A DNA stretch of 64,000 nt from Dyella acidisoli (GTDB lineage: Bacteria; Pseudomonadota; Gammaproteobacteria; Xanthomonadales; Rhodanobacteraceae): positions 1-64,000 of the forward strand of contig NZ_BSOB01000004.1 in NCBI RefSeq assembly GCF_030160295.1, read 5' to 3'. Position numbers and translations under genes: made by a program. The notes beneath the pieces were generated by a model, which saw nothing but the letters and a program-made list of their open reading frames with translations, had not been told where the DNA came from and made no database searches. Of this stretch, positions 36,090 through 45,433 are shown in pieces. The first letter of the stretch is position 1. Each line of letters opens with the position of its first letter.

Positions 36090-36700
36090 AAGCCAGTGGG
36101 CGATCCACCGTTGGAGTGAACGCAGCGCGCCGTGATGGCGTTACGCAGTTGTCCGTGTCGTCTTACCTTGTCGCACCAACCAATACCTTGATCTACAAGG
36201 AAAAACTTTCCGAAGAATGCTCTCGCTTGTCAGTCTGCGACAGGGTTATGGGGTTTTCTACGCTCCGCGACAAGGACAGATGACAAGAATGGTCAGATGC
36301 CCGGCCTCTCCTTGGCTATGCAGGCATCACTGCCAGGCGGACATACTCAAAGCTTAATTGTGGAGAGGACCAATTCCTGAAGGATTTTGAGCACGACTAG
36401 GCGCAGATGAAGCAAGCGCGGCCTCTGAATTGGCCAATGATTGAATAATCGACTCGCTTTATCTCTTTCTCCAAGAGAATCTATGGCACGCACGACTAAT
36501 AACACAAAATACCGTTGTTATATTAACTATATTTTACCGGCGGATTCACATCGAAGCAGGATCTTGTGTGATACCTAACTCACAGGCTTGACGTCAGTCT
36601 CGCCGGAGGGGAGTTATCAGTCTCAATTGCTATACGCGTTCCGACATCCCGTCGGAGGCAGATTGATGCGGCTGCATCCTTATCCAAAAAGGGGAAGGAA
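36090..36700. other. Long A/T-rich intergenic region without a supported gene
   Basis: About 610 bp. Short open frames here have no good start sites or recognisable products. Base composition turns clearly A/T-rich around 36450-36545 (TATATTAACTATATTTTACC-like sequence), unlike the flanking core genes. It probably holds the promoter of the peptidase pair that follows and marks the edge of transferred DNA. Confidence 0.5.
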
Positions 36701-37528
36701 ATGGCTACACGGCGAGACTTCTTATCCTGGTCAGCGTTTGCATTTGGCGCATTTGCACCACCCTTTCGCTTCGCAAACGCAGAAGCACATTCCAATCACG
36801 CATCTACCCGCGTCCCTGATCCAGCATCATTCCAGGCTGGTGACCTGATTTGGCCACGAAAGCCGGACGAATGGATTCCCTACGATTCGGATTACTACGA
36901 AGAGGGACAGGATGCCGCCAAACAATGGCAGCAAGCTCGTGACGAATTTATCGATTCAATAAAACGCAAAGGACAGCTGGCCACACCACAAGAACGAGCC
37001 GCGGTAAACAACGTGAGCGATTTAACTTATGAACAATTTACAAAACTTTACTTGCAAGCGCAAAACAAAGATGATTTTTATAAACGGGGCTCATCTTCGG
37101 CTTTCTCTGTCGGCCATGTTGCGATCATTACAGAGACGAAGCGAGACCCTATCGTTGTAGAGGCTCTTTGGGGCAAAGTTAATAAGGTACACACTGTTCA
37201 ATATAGCAAGTGGATAGAAGGACGCGCCAATGAACTTGTCTGGCAAGGACGTTTGAGAGGATTCAATTCGGACCAACGTACCTCTTTCGCAAAAGAAGCG
37301 CTGGGACACGAAGGGACACCCTATGATTTCTGGAATTTCGATCTGAATGATCCGAGTGGATTCTATTGCTCAAAGTTGGTTTGGCTCTCAGTATTTCGAT
37401 CACTTCATGTCGCACTTGATGGAAATAACGAACCAAGAAGATCCATCTGGTTCTCGCCAAAGCAATTGATGAATTCGACCGAAGTCGTACTCATTAATGA
37501 TCCTGTGAACTATACCTTCGGACATTAG
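36701..37528 (+). CDS. Permuted NlpC/P60 (YiiX/YebB-like) cysteine hydrolase, Tat-type signal
   Basis: A 275-residue protein with a twin-arginine-like leader (TRRDFLSW, then a hydrophobic stretch and FANAEA). The catalytic layout is that of the circularly permuted NlpC/P60 group: FSVGHVAIITE gives the His, VVEALWG the polar third residue, and SGFYCSKLVWLSV the late Cys. Members act as amidases, lipid hydrolases or peptidases; the substrate here is unknown. Codon use is lower in G+C than the core genes. AAGGGGAAGGAA precedes the ATG. The trypsin-like gene starts 15 bp after the stop, so the two form an operon of exported hydrolases. Confidence 0.75.
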   Translation: MATRRDFLSWSAFAFGAFAPPFRFANAEAHSNHASTRVPDPASFQAGDLIWPRKPDEWIPYDSDYYEEGQDAAKQWQQARDEFIDSIKRKGQLATPQERAAVNNVSDLTYEQFTKLYLQAQNKDDFYKRGSSSAFSVGHVAIITETKRDPIVVEALWGKVNKVHTVQYSKWIEGRANELVWQGRLRGFNSDQRTSFAKEALGHEGTPYDFWNFDLNDPSGFYCSKLVWLSVFRSLHVALDGNNEPRRSIWFSPKQLMNSTEVVLINDPVNYTFGH

Positions 37529-37543
37529 ATCAGAGGCAGCGCC

Positions 37544-38788
37544 ATGCACCTTGCATCGCTTAAGGGGCTCGTGTTTATTGCGCTTGGCTTCTGTGTGGTC
37601 CTATCCGCCAAAGCGCAAGATTCAAATTTGGCAGCAAGCCTGGTCGCGAAAGACAAGGACGCCATTGTCTATATCGACGCCGCGTTCACACAAGACGACG
37701 ATCCTCAGGCTGCAGAATCTCACGAGCACGGCATTGGTTTTGTAATCACCGACCAAGGGTACATATTGACCGCTGCGCACGTGATTACGCCGCCGCGAGC
37801 AGGGCAAAAACTTAGCGGCATTACGGGACGCATGCGAACGTCTCAAGGTTATCCGCTAACGTTAAGCTTGGTAACACCGATCACGGGGCAAGATGGGGAC
37901 GTCGCGTTACTTCAGTTGCCCGATGTTCAAGATTCCTTCAAACACGTTGAAGTAGAAAGAGAATTAAAGGGACTTAGCGTGGGAAGCGAATTAATAGCTC
38001 TAGCCATCCCGCCTCAACAAACCACAGTAATTCCTATAGCGGGATCAATCAAAAGCATCAACGCAGCGGAATACACTGACATTGCCACAAATATCCCATT
38101 TGTTTCTGGTGAAAGTGGCTGCCCAATATTTAATACATACGGTCGAGTTGTAGCACTTTGCGAATCAGGCGCATCAGAGGATCCTTTACTTACCCACATA
38201 ACTCCAATATTTATGGCCGACCGCCTCGTAGACATTGCGAAAAAATTTACCGAATTGAAGCACGAATCAATGCAAGACACGTCAGCACCCTTGGCGATTC
38301 CTACTACAAATGACACGACTTCCTCGAGAACTATCGTGCAAAAGTATTGCTCTAAGTATGCGGAAAAGTTGGTAGTAGATAACATATCTACTTTCCACGA
38401 TGAAAATTCTGCGACAGTTCAAAACGTGATGGTTGATCCGAATCACCCGAACTGCGTCGACATTGTGGTCTCACTTGCTGGCAATCAGGTATCCATCTCA
38501 GAAGGCGATAACTCGTCAAATTTAGATGGCGCTTCGTCTCAGTCCAGCTCTCCTGCGCAAGAAACAAAATCAAGCCCTCAATCAATAGCGCAAAATACAG
38601 GTTACACGGGGGAAATCACCGATGGGAATAATTCGCCCCCTGGCAGACCAGTGACCGGCACTCGTGCTTCTTGGATCGGATTAAAAGTACAAGCCACTCG
38701 AATCGTTACCGATGATGGCGGAAACGAAATCCACATGCCCGCCAAACACCTAAGCCTCGATCTGTCGCATGCAAATGCAAAAAACTAG
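37544..38788 (+). CDS. Exported trypsin-like serine protease with C-terminal extension
   Basis: A 414-residue protein with a Sec signal peptide (cleavage near SAKAQ). The protease triad is His79 (LTAAHVI), Asp119 (DGDVALLQL) and Ser191 in GESGCP, where the last Gly of the usual GDSGGP is Cys. The fold is that of HtrA/S1-type trypsin domains and ends near residue 240. The remaining ~170 residues are polar, Ser-rich, with no PDZ domain I can see, plus a Cys pair (KYCSKYAEK; PNCVDIVV). It is the second gene of a two-gene operon with the NlpC/P60-like protein. Lower G+C suggests horizontal origin. Function may be processing of, or defence against, extracellular proteins. Confidence 0.8.
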   Translation: MHLASLKGLVFIALGFCVVLSAKAQDSNLAASLVAKDKDAIVYIDAAFTQDDDPQAAESHEHGIGFVITDQGYILTAAHVITPPRAGQKLSGITGRMRTSQGYPLTLSLVTPITGQDGDVALLQLPDVQDSFKHVEVERELKGLSVGSELIALAIPPQQTTVIPIAGSIKSINAAEYTDIATNIPFVSGESGCPIFNTYGRVVALCESGASEDPLLTHITPIFMADRLVDIAKKFTELKHESMQDTSAPLAIPTTNDTTSSRTIVQKYCSKYAEKLVVDNISTFHDENSATVQNVMVDPNHPNCVDIVVSLAGNQVSISEGDNSSNLDGASSQSSSPAQETKSSPQSIAQNTGYTGEITDGNNSPPGRPVTGTRASWIGLKVQATRIVTDDGGNEIHMPAKHLSLDLSHANAKN

Positions 38789-38948
38789 ACGTTTCAAAAT
38801 GTGTTATTTGGCATGCAAGCTGGTATCGGATGCGCTCTTGGTGGTGATCTGCTTCTTTTGAGCAACGGACCGCAACATGAGTGAGCGTCACCAATTAGTC
38901 ACAATCCCACCCAACAATTTCAGTTGCCCTAAGCCACCGGAACCCAGT

Positions 38949-40832
38949 ATGAAACGGTTACCTGCCAAGCTGGTCGTCCTGGTGCTACTCATCTGCGGAG
39001 CGCTCTCCGCCATGCCAGGGATAGCGGCTGAGCCGACACGCAATGTGATTCTTTTCGTTGCCGACGGCCTGCGACACGGCATTGTGACACCGGAGACCGG
39101 CCCCACACTCTCACGTGTGATGCAAGAGGGAGTCACCTTCTCCAATAGCCATTCGATATTCCCAACGTTCACCACCGCTAACGCCTCGGTCATAGCGACG
39201 GGTCACTATCTGGGTGACACCGGGGACTTTAGCAACACCATCTACACCGGCAAGGAGCCGCTGCCCGCCGCTAAGGGCAGCATCACACCCTTCCTTGAAG
39301 CAGACCCGATACTCGGCGACATCGACCAACGCTTCAACGGCAACTATCTGAATGAAGAGTCGGTTTTGGCGCTGGCACGAGCGGCCGGCTACGACACCGC
39401 CACGATTGGCAAGCAGGGACCTGCGCTAATTATGGATCACACGGATCGCGGCCAGAACTCGATCGTTATTGACGACTCCACTGGCCAGCCAGCCGGAGTA
39501 CCGTTGCCATCCGCCGTGCAGGAAGCCATGAAGGCGGCGGGTCTGAGCCTGGTGGCCCCCGCGCGCGGGGTCAACGGCGACCATGGTTCGTTCAATGTTG
39601 CCGGCACGATGGCTGCAAACGTCAATCAGCAGGCATATTTCGTTTCGGCAGCGACGACGGTGGTACTGCCCTTGTTCAAGCGGCAGAACAAACCCTTCCT
39701 ACTGGTTTTCTGGTCGCGCGATCCCGATGGCACACAGCACAACCAAGGCGACAGCTTTCTGCGGCTGACGCCGGGTATCAACGGGCCAACGTCGCTGGCC
39801 GCGGTGCGCAATGTCGACAACAACTTGGCGACCATCCTGTCGGCGTTGAAGTCGCTCGGTCTGGACGCTACCACCGACGTCATTGTTACAGCAGACCACG
39901 GCTTCTCCACGATCTCGAAGCAAAGCGACTCTAGCCCGGCCACCAAGACGAACTACAGCGACGTACCTGCACACATGCTGCCTCCGGGTTTCCTAGGCAT
40001 CGACCTGGCTACAGCCCTGCAACTCCCGCTCTTCGATCCGGATAACGGGAACGCCGCAGTGCCGGCGGGCGCCCATCCAACGCCTGGCAATGCGTTGATC
40101 GGAGTAGATGCCAGCCATCCAAGCGTCGTGGTGGCCGCGAACGGAGGGTCCGATCTCATTTATCTGCCAGGAGAAGATCACGCTGCCATTGCCCCAAAGG
40201 TGGTCGACGCGCTACTCGCTCAGGACTATGTCAGTGGAGTCTTTGTCGACGATTCCCTGGGCCGCTTCCCCGGAACGCTGCCACTGTCTGCGGTCAACCT
40301 GTCAGGTAAGGCTGTGACGCCGATACCGGCCATCGTCGTGAACTTCAAATCGTTCCATGTAAGCAGTCCGGCGTGCCCTACTTGGCTGACTTGCACTGCA
40401 GAAATTGCCGACAGCACACTGCAGCAAGGTCAAGGCATGCATGGTAGCTTCAGCCGAGCGGACACCTTCAACTTCACCGCCGCAATCGGGCCATCATTCA
40501 AGCATGCCTTTGTGGATCGTATGCCGATAAGCAACGCTGATGTGGGGCGGACCATTGCTAAGCTGTTGCAATTGCCGATCGCGGAAAATCAAAAGGGTCC
40601 GCTGATGGGCCGTGTTCTCAATGAGGCACTGCTAGGTGGCCGCGAGGCTCCCTTCAAGCAGGGACAATTGGTATCCACAGCTGCGACCAACGGCCTCAAA
40701 ACGGTGGTGCATTATCAACAAGTCGGCGAGACGCGCTACTTCTCGGTTGCCGGCTTCCCTGGTCGCACAGTCGGGCTCGATGCCTCCGGCAAGCCTGAGC
40801 ATCTAGACGATGCACCTAACAAGAAGAATTAA
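38949..40832 (+). CDS. Exported alkaline-phosphatase-fold phosphodiesterase
   Basis: A 627-residue member of the type I phosphodiesterase/nucleotide pyrophosphatase group of the alkaline phosphatase superfamily. The two-metal site is visible: Asp in LFVADGLRHG, the nucleophile Thr in FPTFTTANAS, Asp and His in WSRDPDGTQHNQGD, and the Asp-His pair in VTADHGFST. A signal peptide (KRLPAKLVVLVLLICG, cleavage near GIAAEP) directs it to the periplasm or outside. I chose the ATG at 38949 because it starts at the signal peptide; 24 further upstream codons can be read. Substrate could be nucleotides or phospholipid head groups. It stands alone, and base composition returns to G+C-rich here. Confidence 0.88.
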   Translation: MKRLPAKLVVLVLLICGALSAMPGIAAEPTRNVILFVADGLRHGIVTPETGPTLSRVMQEGVTFSNSHSIFPTFTTANASVIATGHYLGDTGDFSNTIYTGKEPLPAAKGSITPFLEADPILGDIDQRFNGNYLNEESVLALARAAGYDTATIGKQGPALIMDHTDRGQNSIVIDDSTGQPAGVPLPSAVQEAMKAAGLSLVAPARGVNGDHGSFNVAGTMAANVNQQAYFVSAATTVVLPLFKRQNKPFLLVFWSRDPDGTQHNQGDSFLRLTPGINGPTSLAAVRNVDNNLATILSALKSLGLDATTDVIVTADHGFSTISKQSDSSPATKTNYSDVPAHMLPPGFLGIDLATALQLPLFDPDNGNAAVPAGAHPTPGNALIGVDASHPSVVVAANGGSDLIYLPGEDHAAIAPKVVDALLAQDYVSGVFVDDSLGRFPGTLPLSAVNLSGKAVTPIPAIVVNFKSFHVSSPACPTWLTCTAEIADSTLQQGQGMHGSFSRADTFNFTAAIGPSFKHAFVDRMPISNADVGRTIAKLLQLPIAENQKGPLMGRVLNEALLGGREAPFKQGQLVSTAATNGLKTVVHYQQVGETRYFSVAGFPGRTVGLDASGKPEHLDDAPNKKN

Positions 40833-40967
40833 ATTTCCGATCACTGAGCGGGGTACTCACAGCGAGTCTCTGAGCGTGGCCACATCACGCCGAGGCATAA
40901 GGAGTATCTACAACTTAGCCAAAGGATAAGCCTCAACCTCAACAACAGGAGTGGCATCCGTGCGGGC

Positions 40968-41273
40968 ATGATTTGGTTCTGTCCAAACCGATCGACGCTG
41001 CAACTCGCTGGGAGTGTTTGCCGCTTCTTCCGCTCTTGGGGCGGTGAGGCCGTCTATGTTGGTCATGAAACGGAAAAAAATACTGCTGAAATTCTCGCAA
41101 CCGTAGGCACGCCAACGATAGTGAAATATGCGATTCCGTTTCCTTGCGATGATCCCTACTAACCGAAATTCGCAGCGCGCTTTCTTTCCTGGCTCATCGC
41201 CGACGAAATTGAATATCCGGAGCCGCCAGCATCCTTCGATCTTAATACGAAGCGCAATCTCGAGGGAGCCTAA
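40968..41273 (+). pseudogene. Possible small gene interrupted by one stop codon
   Basis: A 64-codon frame (from MIWFCPN to PFPCDDPY) meets TAA at 41161 and then continues open in the same frame for 36 more codons (PKFAARFLSWL to LNTKRNLEGA) before TAA at 41271. The continuity across the stop suggests a nonsense-interrupted gene of about 100 codons. No family is recognised and there is no clear ribosome site, so it may be chance. The remainder of the 490-bp gap (40833-41323) shows nothing else. Confidence 0.3.
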
Positions 41274-41323
41274 ATGGCATGCAATTGATCATCCCCTTGC
41301 TTGACTCAGCGGAGGCAATCAAT

Positions 41324-43582
41324 TCAAACGCCATTGTTCTTAGAATCTTCTTTCCGGGCATTGGAGGCCTCAAGCGGCGATACCTCATAAATAAGGATGA
41401 GCTCGGGACGCCCTAGCTGTACGTACTTAAGGCTGTCCGCCATTTCCATTCGATCATCAAACCAAGCGTGAATATCGCGCACGGGTTTTTTAATGATCGA
41501 GCTCAAACGGCGAAATAGATTGGTCAGCCACTTCTCCTCACGCGAATTGATGTCCATATTGGTTTTGACTCGCACTTGAGCCAAAAATCCCGTGCCAAAG
41601 TCCCTTTCAAATTGGTCCATCAGTTCTGTTGCGTAGCTCATACGCAACATGCCAGACATCAGGTATCTCCAGTCGACACCAAGATCACGACCCCGAGTGA
41701 CTATTGGAAGGAATTTGGCTATGCGATATATCAGACGTGCGATGAAAGTAGCTGAACGTCTGGAGCGAACCGGCAGCATTGTGCATAGCACGGTAACTGC
41801 ACCAAGTGCGAGCATTCCCACAGCCGACGAACCATGACTTCCGTCAACAGGAAGCGTGTCACATGCACTAAGTAACACGATAGGAGGCATGCTAACTCTA
41901 TGCTTCAGTTCCCATACGTCAATTGCATTGCCACCAATTACTATCGAGCCAACGCCAGTTTCTTTATCCCGAGTGCCATGACCATCAAAGATGAGAACAG
42001 CGCCGTGAAATGATTCTATTGCGTCCACAAATTGATCGACTGTTGATACATCAACGAACTGGACGTCTGGTAATTGGGTGCCATCTTTATGCCAATTAGG
42101 TGAAGTAATCGCAATTTCAAGGTCTTCCGCAATTGGATCGCCATCTTCAAAGCATCGAATGACGAGAATCTTCTGAAAGTCACTTAGACCAAGTCGAATG
42201 CGATCGCTCATGGCAGATTGAGCCAACATGACATTACCGGGCGTTGCCGGAACACGACTTACGTCATGAAGCACAGATAGTGGAATGCCATTGATCTCCA
42301 GCCATTCAAGTGGCATATCCGTTACCAAACACACCGAACCAACAGCCGCAGTGTTTCGCCTTATCTCATTGATGATCTTTCTGTCTAGCTTCTCTTCAAT
42401 CGAAGATGATAGACGACGAATCAGCTTCCTAGTTTTGAAATTGTGATGAGGCCCATTTCCGCGCGCGCAATCTGCAATTTGAGCCAGAGATCCTCGGAGT
42501 CGATTGAGACCTGGATTTAGCCTAATCGTTGTCGTGAAAGTTGAAGTTGCGAGTAGCGTTAGTGCTGCTGTGAACGCCCTCAACTCGGCCGTTCGAGTAC
42601 CGACGAACGCTTTCACCTCTGGTGATTGCAGCAGCTGCTGTACGTCCTCTCCTTCTTGAAGGGGAATTTTGCTCTGATATCCATCGCGAAGTATTACAGC
42701 ATTTACAATGCGCGCTTGCGATTTTGTAAGACCAATTTTCTCGGCAATTTTTTTTGCCCCACTGCGAAAGAAGGGCCAAGTTAGGGAGTCCACAGCAAGA
42801 ATTAAGTCATGTCTGACTGCACGGAAATTATGTGGCTTTAAAAGCGCTCGCCGCAGCTTCCGAATAGTTTCTGCTGAGCGAGCAACGGCGTCGATGTATT
42901 CGATCGTTTTATTCGGATCAATTGACTTTAGCGATCGCTGCTCAATATGCAGCGTTCGTAAGATCTCATCGTTCGGTGTAGTTAAATTGTGCAGATAAAT
43001 AGGGCAATCCGTCGACATTGGAGCATCTTTGAATAGATCGCTACGTGCGTACCCAGAAAAAATGCGTTTGACTCGTTGATCATTGTTCCTTTCGACCATG
43101 TCTCTTAGGAACTGAGCGAAGTCTTCGCACTTCAAGTCTTCGAACGAAATCCGAGCCGCGGTTCCTTTTGGTCCAACGTGCAACCATGGTCGCTGTGATT
43201 GCTCAATAATTTTCTCTATCGGATCAACCATGTCTTCGGTCGACAGTATGCAATTGAGAAGGTATGGCGACTCTCGGACCAGGTCGGGTACGGCCTCAAT
43301 CATTATCGGCCAAACTGACGGCTGCACTATCCCGGCTGCGCGCGAAAACAAGACGTCCGATCGATCGGAATACATTTCACGGATGTCCATCGGCAATTGT
43401 GCAGCAAACATCAAGAGATGCGTGGAACGCAAAACGCCGGAAGCGAATCCTTGAATTGGGCTGGCTTCGTGATCAGCACCATCAGCGTGCGGAACCCAAT
43501 ACGCGATGCTCCACATTTTGCTTGAAGCTCCCAATTGATACTGCATCTCTCGTATTGCTCGCGACCTGGTGTGCCTGTTCAA
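41324..43582 (-). CDS. Orphan CHAT-like (caspase-family) protease protein
   Basis: A 752-residue protein with a C-terminal caspase/CHAT-type domain. The catalytic pair is His535 in LIFDGHGT and Cys574 in VLLSACDT, with the intervening strand and 39-residue spacing normal for CHAT peptidases. About 500 residues of mostly helical sequence precede it, without TPR repeats that I can make out, and 170 residues follow. No signal peptide. The TTG at 43582 has AGGTGGAG eight bases upstream; an ATG 12 codons later is possible. Base composition is lower in G+C than the core. CHAT proteins can be the protease arm of anti-phage systems with gasdermin, ternary or RNA-guided partners, but no such partner gene is adjacent. 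It may act alone or its sensor is the N-terminal part. Confidence 0.75.
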   Translation of the reverse strand: MNRHTRSRAIREMQYQLGASSKMWSIAYWVPHADGADHEASPIQGFASGVLRSTHLLMFAAQLPMDIREMYSDRSDVLFSRAAGIVQPSVWPIMIEAVPDLVRESPYLLNCILSTEDMVDPIEKIIEQSQRPWLHVGPKGTAARISFEDLKCEDFAQFLRDMVERNNDQRVKRIFSGYARSDLFKDAPMSTDCPIYLHNLTTPNDEILRTLHIEQRSLKSIDPNKTIEYIDAVARSAETIRKLRRALLKPHNFRAVRHDLILAVDSLTWPFFRSGAKKIAEKIGLTKSQARIVNAVILRDGYQSKIPLQEGEDVQQLLQSPEVKAFVGTRTAELRAFTAALTLLATSTFTTTIRLNPGLNRLRGSLAQIADCARGNGPHHNFKTRKLIRRLSSSIEEKLDRKIINEIRRNTAAVGSVCLVTDMPLEWLEINGIPLSVLHDVSRVPATPGNVMLAQSAMSDRIRLGLSDFQKILVIRCFEDGDPIAEDLEIAITSPNWHKDGTQLPDVQFVDVSTVDQFVDAIESFHGAVLIFDGHGTRDKETGVGSIVIGGNAIDVWELKHRVSMPPIVLLSACDTLPVDGSHGSSAVGMLALGAVTVLCTMLPVRSRRSATFIARLIYRIAKFLPIVTRGRDLGVDWRYLMSGMLRMSYATELMDQFERDFGTGFLAQVRVKTNMDINSREEKWLTNLFRRLSSIIKKPVRDIHAWFDDRMEMADSLKYVQLGRPELILIYEVSPLEASNARKEDSKNNGV

Positions 43583-44101
43583 TGATCATTCTCCACCTGA
43601 CCGATATGGGATTCCCGAGCGACATACCTGAGATCGACCTCAATCGACCCGACGTTGCAACGCAGAGCTAGACTATTCCAAAATCGTAAAGCGAAACACC
43701 TAAGGAACGCACTCATGGCCAGACTCGAAAAAAGGAAGTCGCCCGAAGCGCGCGAATATTCCATATTCACCAAGTGGTTCTTTGCTGGAGCGGTGTTGTC
43801 GGAAACCAAAGTTGTTTTGCATGTCGGAACATTGAGCGTCATGGGGTGCCCCCTCTTCGATAATCTGAGGTGAAGTCGAGTCCGTTTTTGCATCAGCCTG
43901 CTGCAACATTTGGGAGGGCCTGGGGACATTCTCGGATTGGGCGACACCTATTGCCCAACTGCCTAACAATCCAGGGACCATGGTGCGCTCTAGCTCCCAG
44001 CGAACAACTCCCGCTCAACTGAGCGCGCAAAACAATGGTGCCAGAAACTGTCACTATGGTGACCTAGGCTGAGTTTCCTCACTCAATAGAAGGAAACCGT
44101 C
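43583..44101. other. Intergenic region, no convincing gene
   Basis: About 520 bp. Several short open frames overlap on both strands. The best is a 52-codon plus-strand frame starting ATG at 43715 after TAAGGAACG, with no recognised product. The CHAT gene promoter (reading left) and the SnoaL-like gene promoter (reading right) should lie here. I see no strong dyad or terminator. Confidence 0.4.
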
Positions 44102-44479
44102 ATGACCAACACCAACGGCACCGCGCTGGAAATTGCTCGCACTTACGTCGAAGCAATGGCGAACAAAGATGTCGATACGATCGTTTCGATCTCGGCCGAC
44201 GACGTGGTTTGCACGTCACCCCTTGGACAAACGACTGGTGTTGAACGATTCCGTGCCTTCCAGGACGGCTTCGCCAAGATGATCACTAACCTTGTCACTC
44301 TCGCCGTCTATGGTGATGACGAGCAGGCAATTGTGGTCTACGACGTGGAAACCCACCCGGTTCCACACGCCGTCGTCGCTGAACTCATCAAAGTCAAAGA
44401 CGGCAAGCTCGGCTCCACCCATGTGATCTACGACGCCACGCCGTTCGCTGCTTACGCTGCAACCGTTCAGCCGCACTGA
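44102..44479 (+). CDS. SnoaL/NTF2-like protein
   Basis: A 125-residue protein of the NTF2-like cone fold. Typical features are the first helix (TALEIARTYVEAMANKDVDTI), then SISADDVVCTSPLG, and the second half with VVAELIKVKDGKLGSTHVIYD, like SnoaL-type ketosteroid-isomerase relatives. Small-molecule substrate unknown. TAGAAGGAAACCGTC precedes the ATG. It begins a co-oriented run with the MDR oxidoreductase (19 bp later) and the WYL regulator (2 bp after that), so the three are probably one operon in which the regulator controls the two enzymes. Confidence 0.82.
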   Translation: MTNTNGTALEIARTYVEAMANKDVDTIVSISADDVVCTSPLGQTTGVERFRAFQDGFAKMITNLVTLAVYGDDEQAIVVYDVETHPVPHAVVAELIKVKDGKLGSTHVIYDATPFAAYAATVQPH

Positions 44480-44498
44480 TCGGCTAGAGCAGCTTGCC

Positions 44499-45431
44499 AT
44501 GAAGCGCATTCAATACAACAAATACGGTGGCCCAGAGTTGATGCAACTCCAAGACTTCGCGCTGGCTGAGCCAGGCCACGGCGAGGTGACGGTGAAGATC
44601 AGGTTTGCTGCCATAAATCCCATCGACTGGAAGGTGCGCAACGGGCATCTGAAGATGGTGACGGGAAAAGCGTTTCCACGCGCGATGGGAAGCGATTTCT
44701 CTGGGATAGTGATCTCGGTTGGGCCCGGAGTTACACGCTTCAAGCCCGGTGACGCCGTGTTTGGTCTTGCCCGCCTCAAGGAAAGCGGTGCCCTCGGTCA
44801 TGCCGTAATCACTAGCGAAACCTTTCTTGCCAAAAAACCTGACAACGTTCCCTTCGAAGATGCAGCTTGCCTGGGAACGCCTGGCGTTACGGCGTGGAAC
44901 GGCTTAGTGGACAAAGCGAAACTAACGGCCGGCAAACGTGTTTTCATCAATGGATGTGCTGGTGCTGTGGGCGAGGCGGCGGTACAGATGGCGCGGATGT
45001 TGGGTGCTACCATCTCGGGTAGTTGCAGTGCCGGGTCCATGGAAAGGGCGCGGTCCATCGGCGTTCAAACTGTCTACGACTATCGGACAACCGCTCTACT
45101 AGAACTCAGCGAACGTTTCGATGTGGTCTACGACACCGCCGCGACCATGGCGACCGACGTTGGCCTCGGCTTGCTGCGGCAGGATGGCGTGTTCCTGGAT
45201 ATCAATCCAACTCCGGGCAAGTTCCTTCGTTCAATCTTCAACCGGCAGTTGAAGCCGATCGTCTGCACACCGAGCACCGACATTCTCGATGCCCTTGCTC
45301 GTGCCGCCGAGGAAGAAAAACTTCGACTCCCTGTCGCGGAGATTGTCCCCCTGAGCGGAGCGATCCGACTGATGACTGCTCTTGAGGCGGGCCGTAAGCT
45401 TGGAGGGAAAGGACTCGTAGTGATGGACTGA
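44499..45431 (+). CDS. NADP-dependent MDR oxidoreductase (quinone-oxidoreductase-like)
   Basis: A 310-residue medium-chain dehydrogenase/reductase of the zinc-independent quinone reductase type. The start MKRIQYNKYGGPELMQLQD, the substrate-binding INPIDWKVRNG, GSDFSGIV, the coenzyme-binding GCAGAVGEAAVQMAR and the C-terminal GGKGLVVMD are all family features; zinc-binding Cys residues are lacking. It should reduce enones or quinones with NADPH. It follows the SnoaL-like gene by 19 bp and precedes the WYL regulator by 2 bp. Confidence 0.9.
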   Translation: MKRIQYNKYGGPELMQLQDFALAEPGHGEVTVKIRFAAINPIDWKVRNGHLKMVTGKAFPRAMGSDFSGIVISVGPGVTRFKPGDAVFGLARLKESGALGHAVITSETFLAKKPDNVPFEDAACLGTPGVTAWNGLVDKAKLTAGKRVFINGCAGAVGEAAVQMARMLGATISGSCSAGSMERARSIGVQTVYDYRTTALLELSERFDVVYDTAATMATDVGLGLLRQDGVFLDINPTPGKFLRSIFNRQLKPIVCTPSTDILDALARAAEEEKLRLPVAEIVPLSGAIRLMTALEAGRKLGGKGLVVMD

Positions 45432-45433
45432 GC

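Noticed and set aside
43579-43981. Overlapping minus-strand frames of 122 and 93 codons upstream of the CHAT gene
   Set aside because: Neither has a ribosome site or protein-like composition, and they overlap each other and the start of the CHAT gene in other frames.
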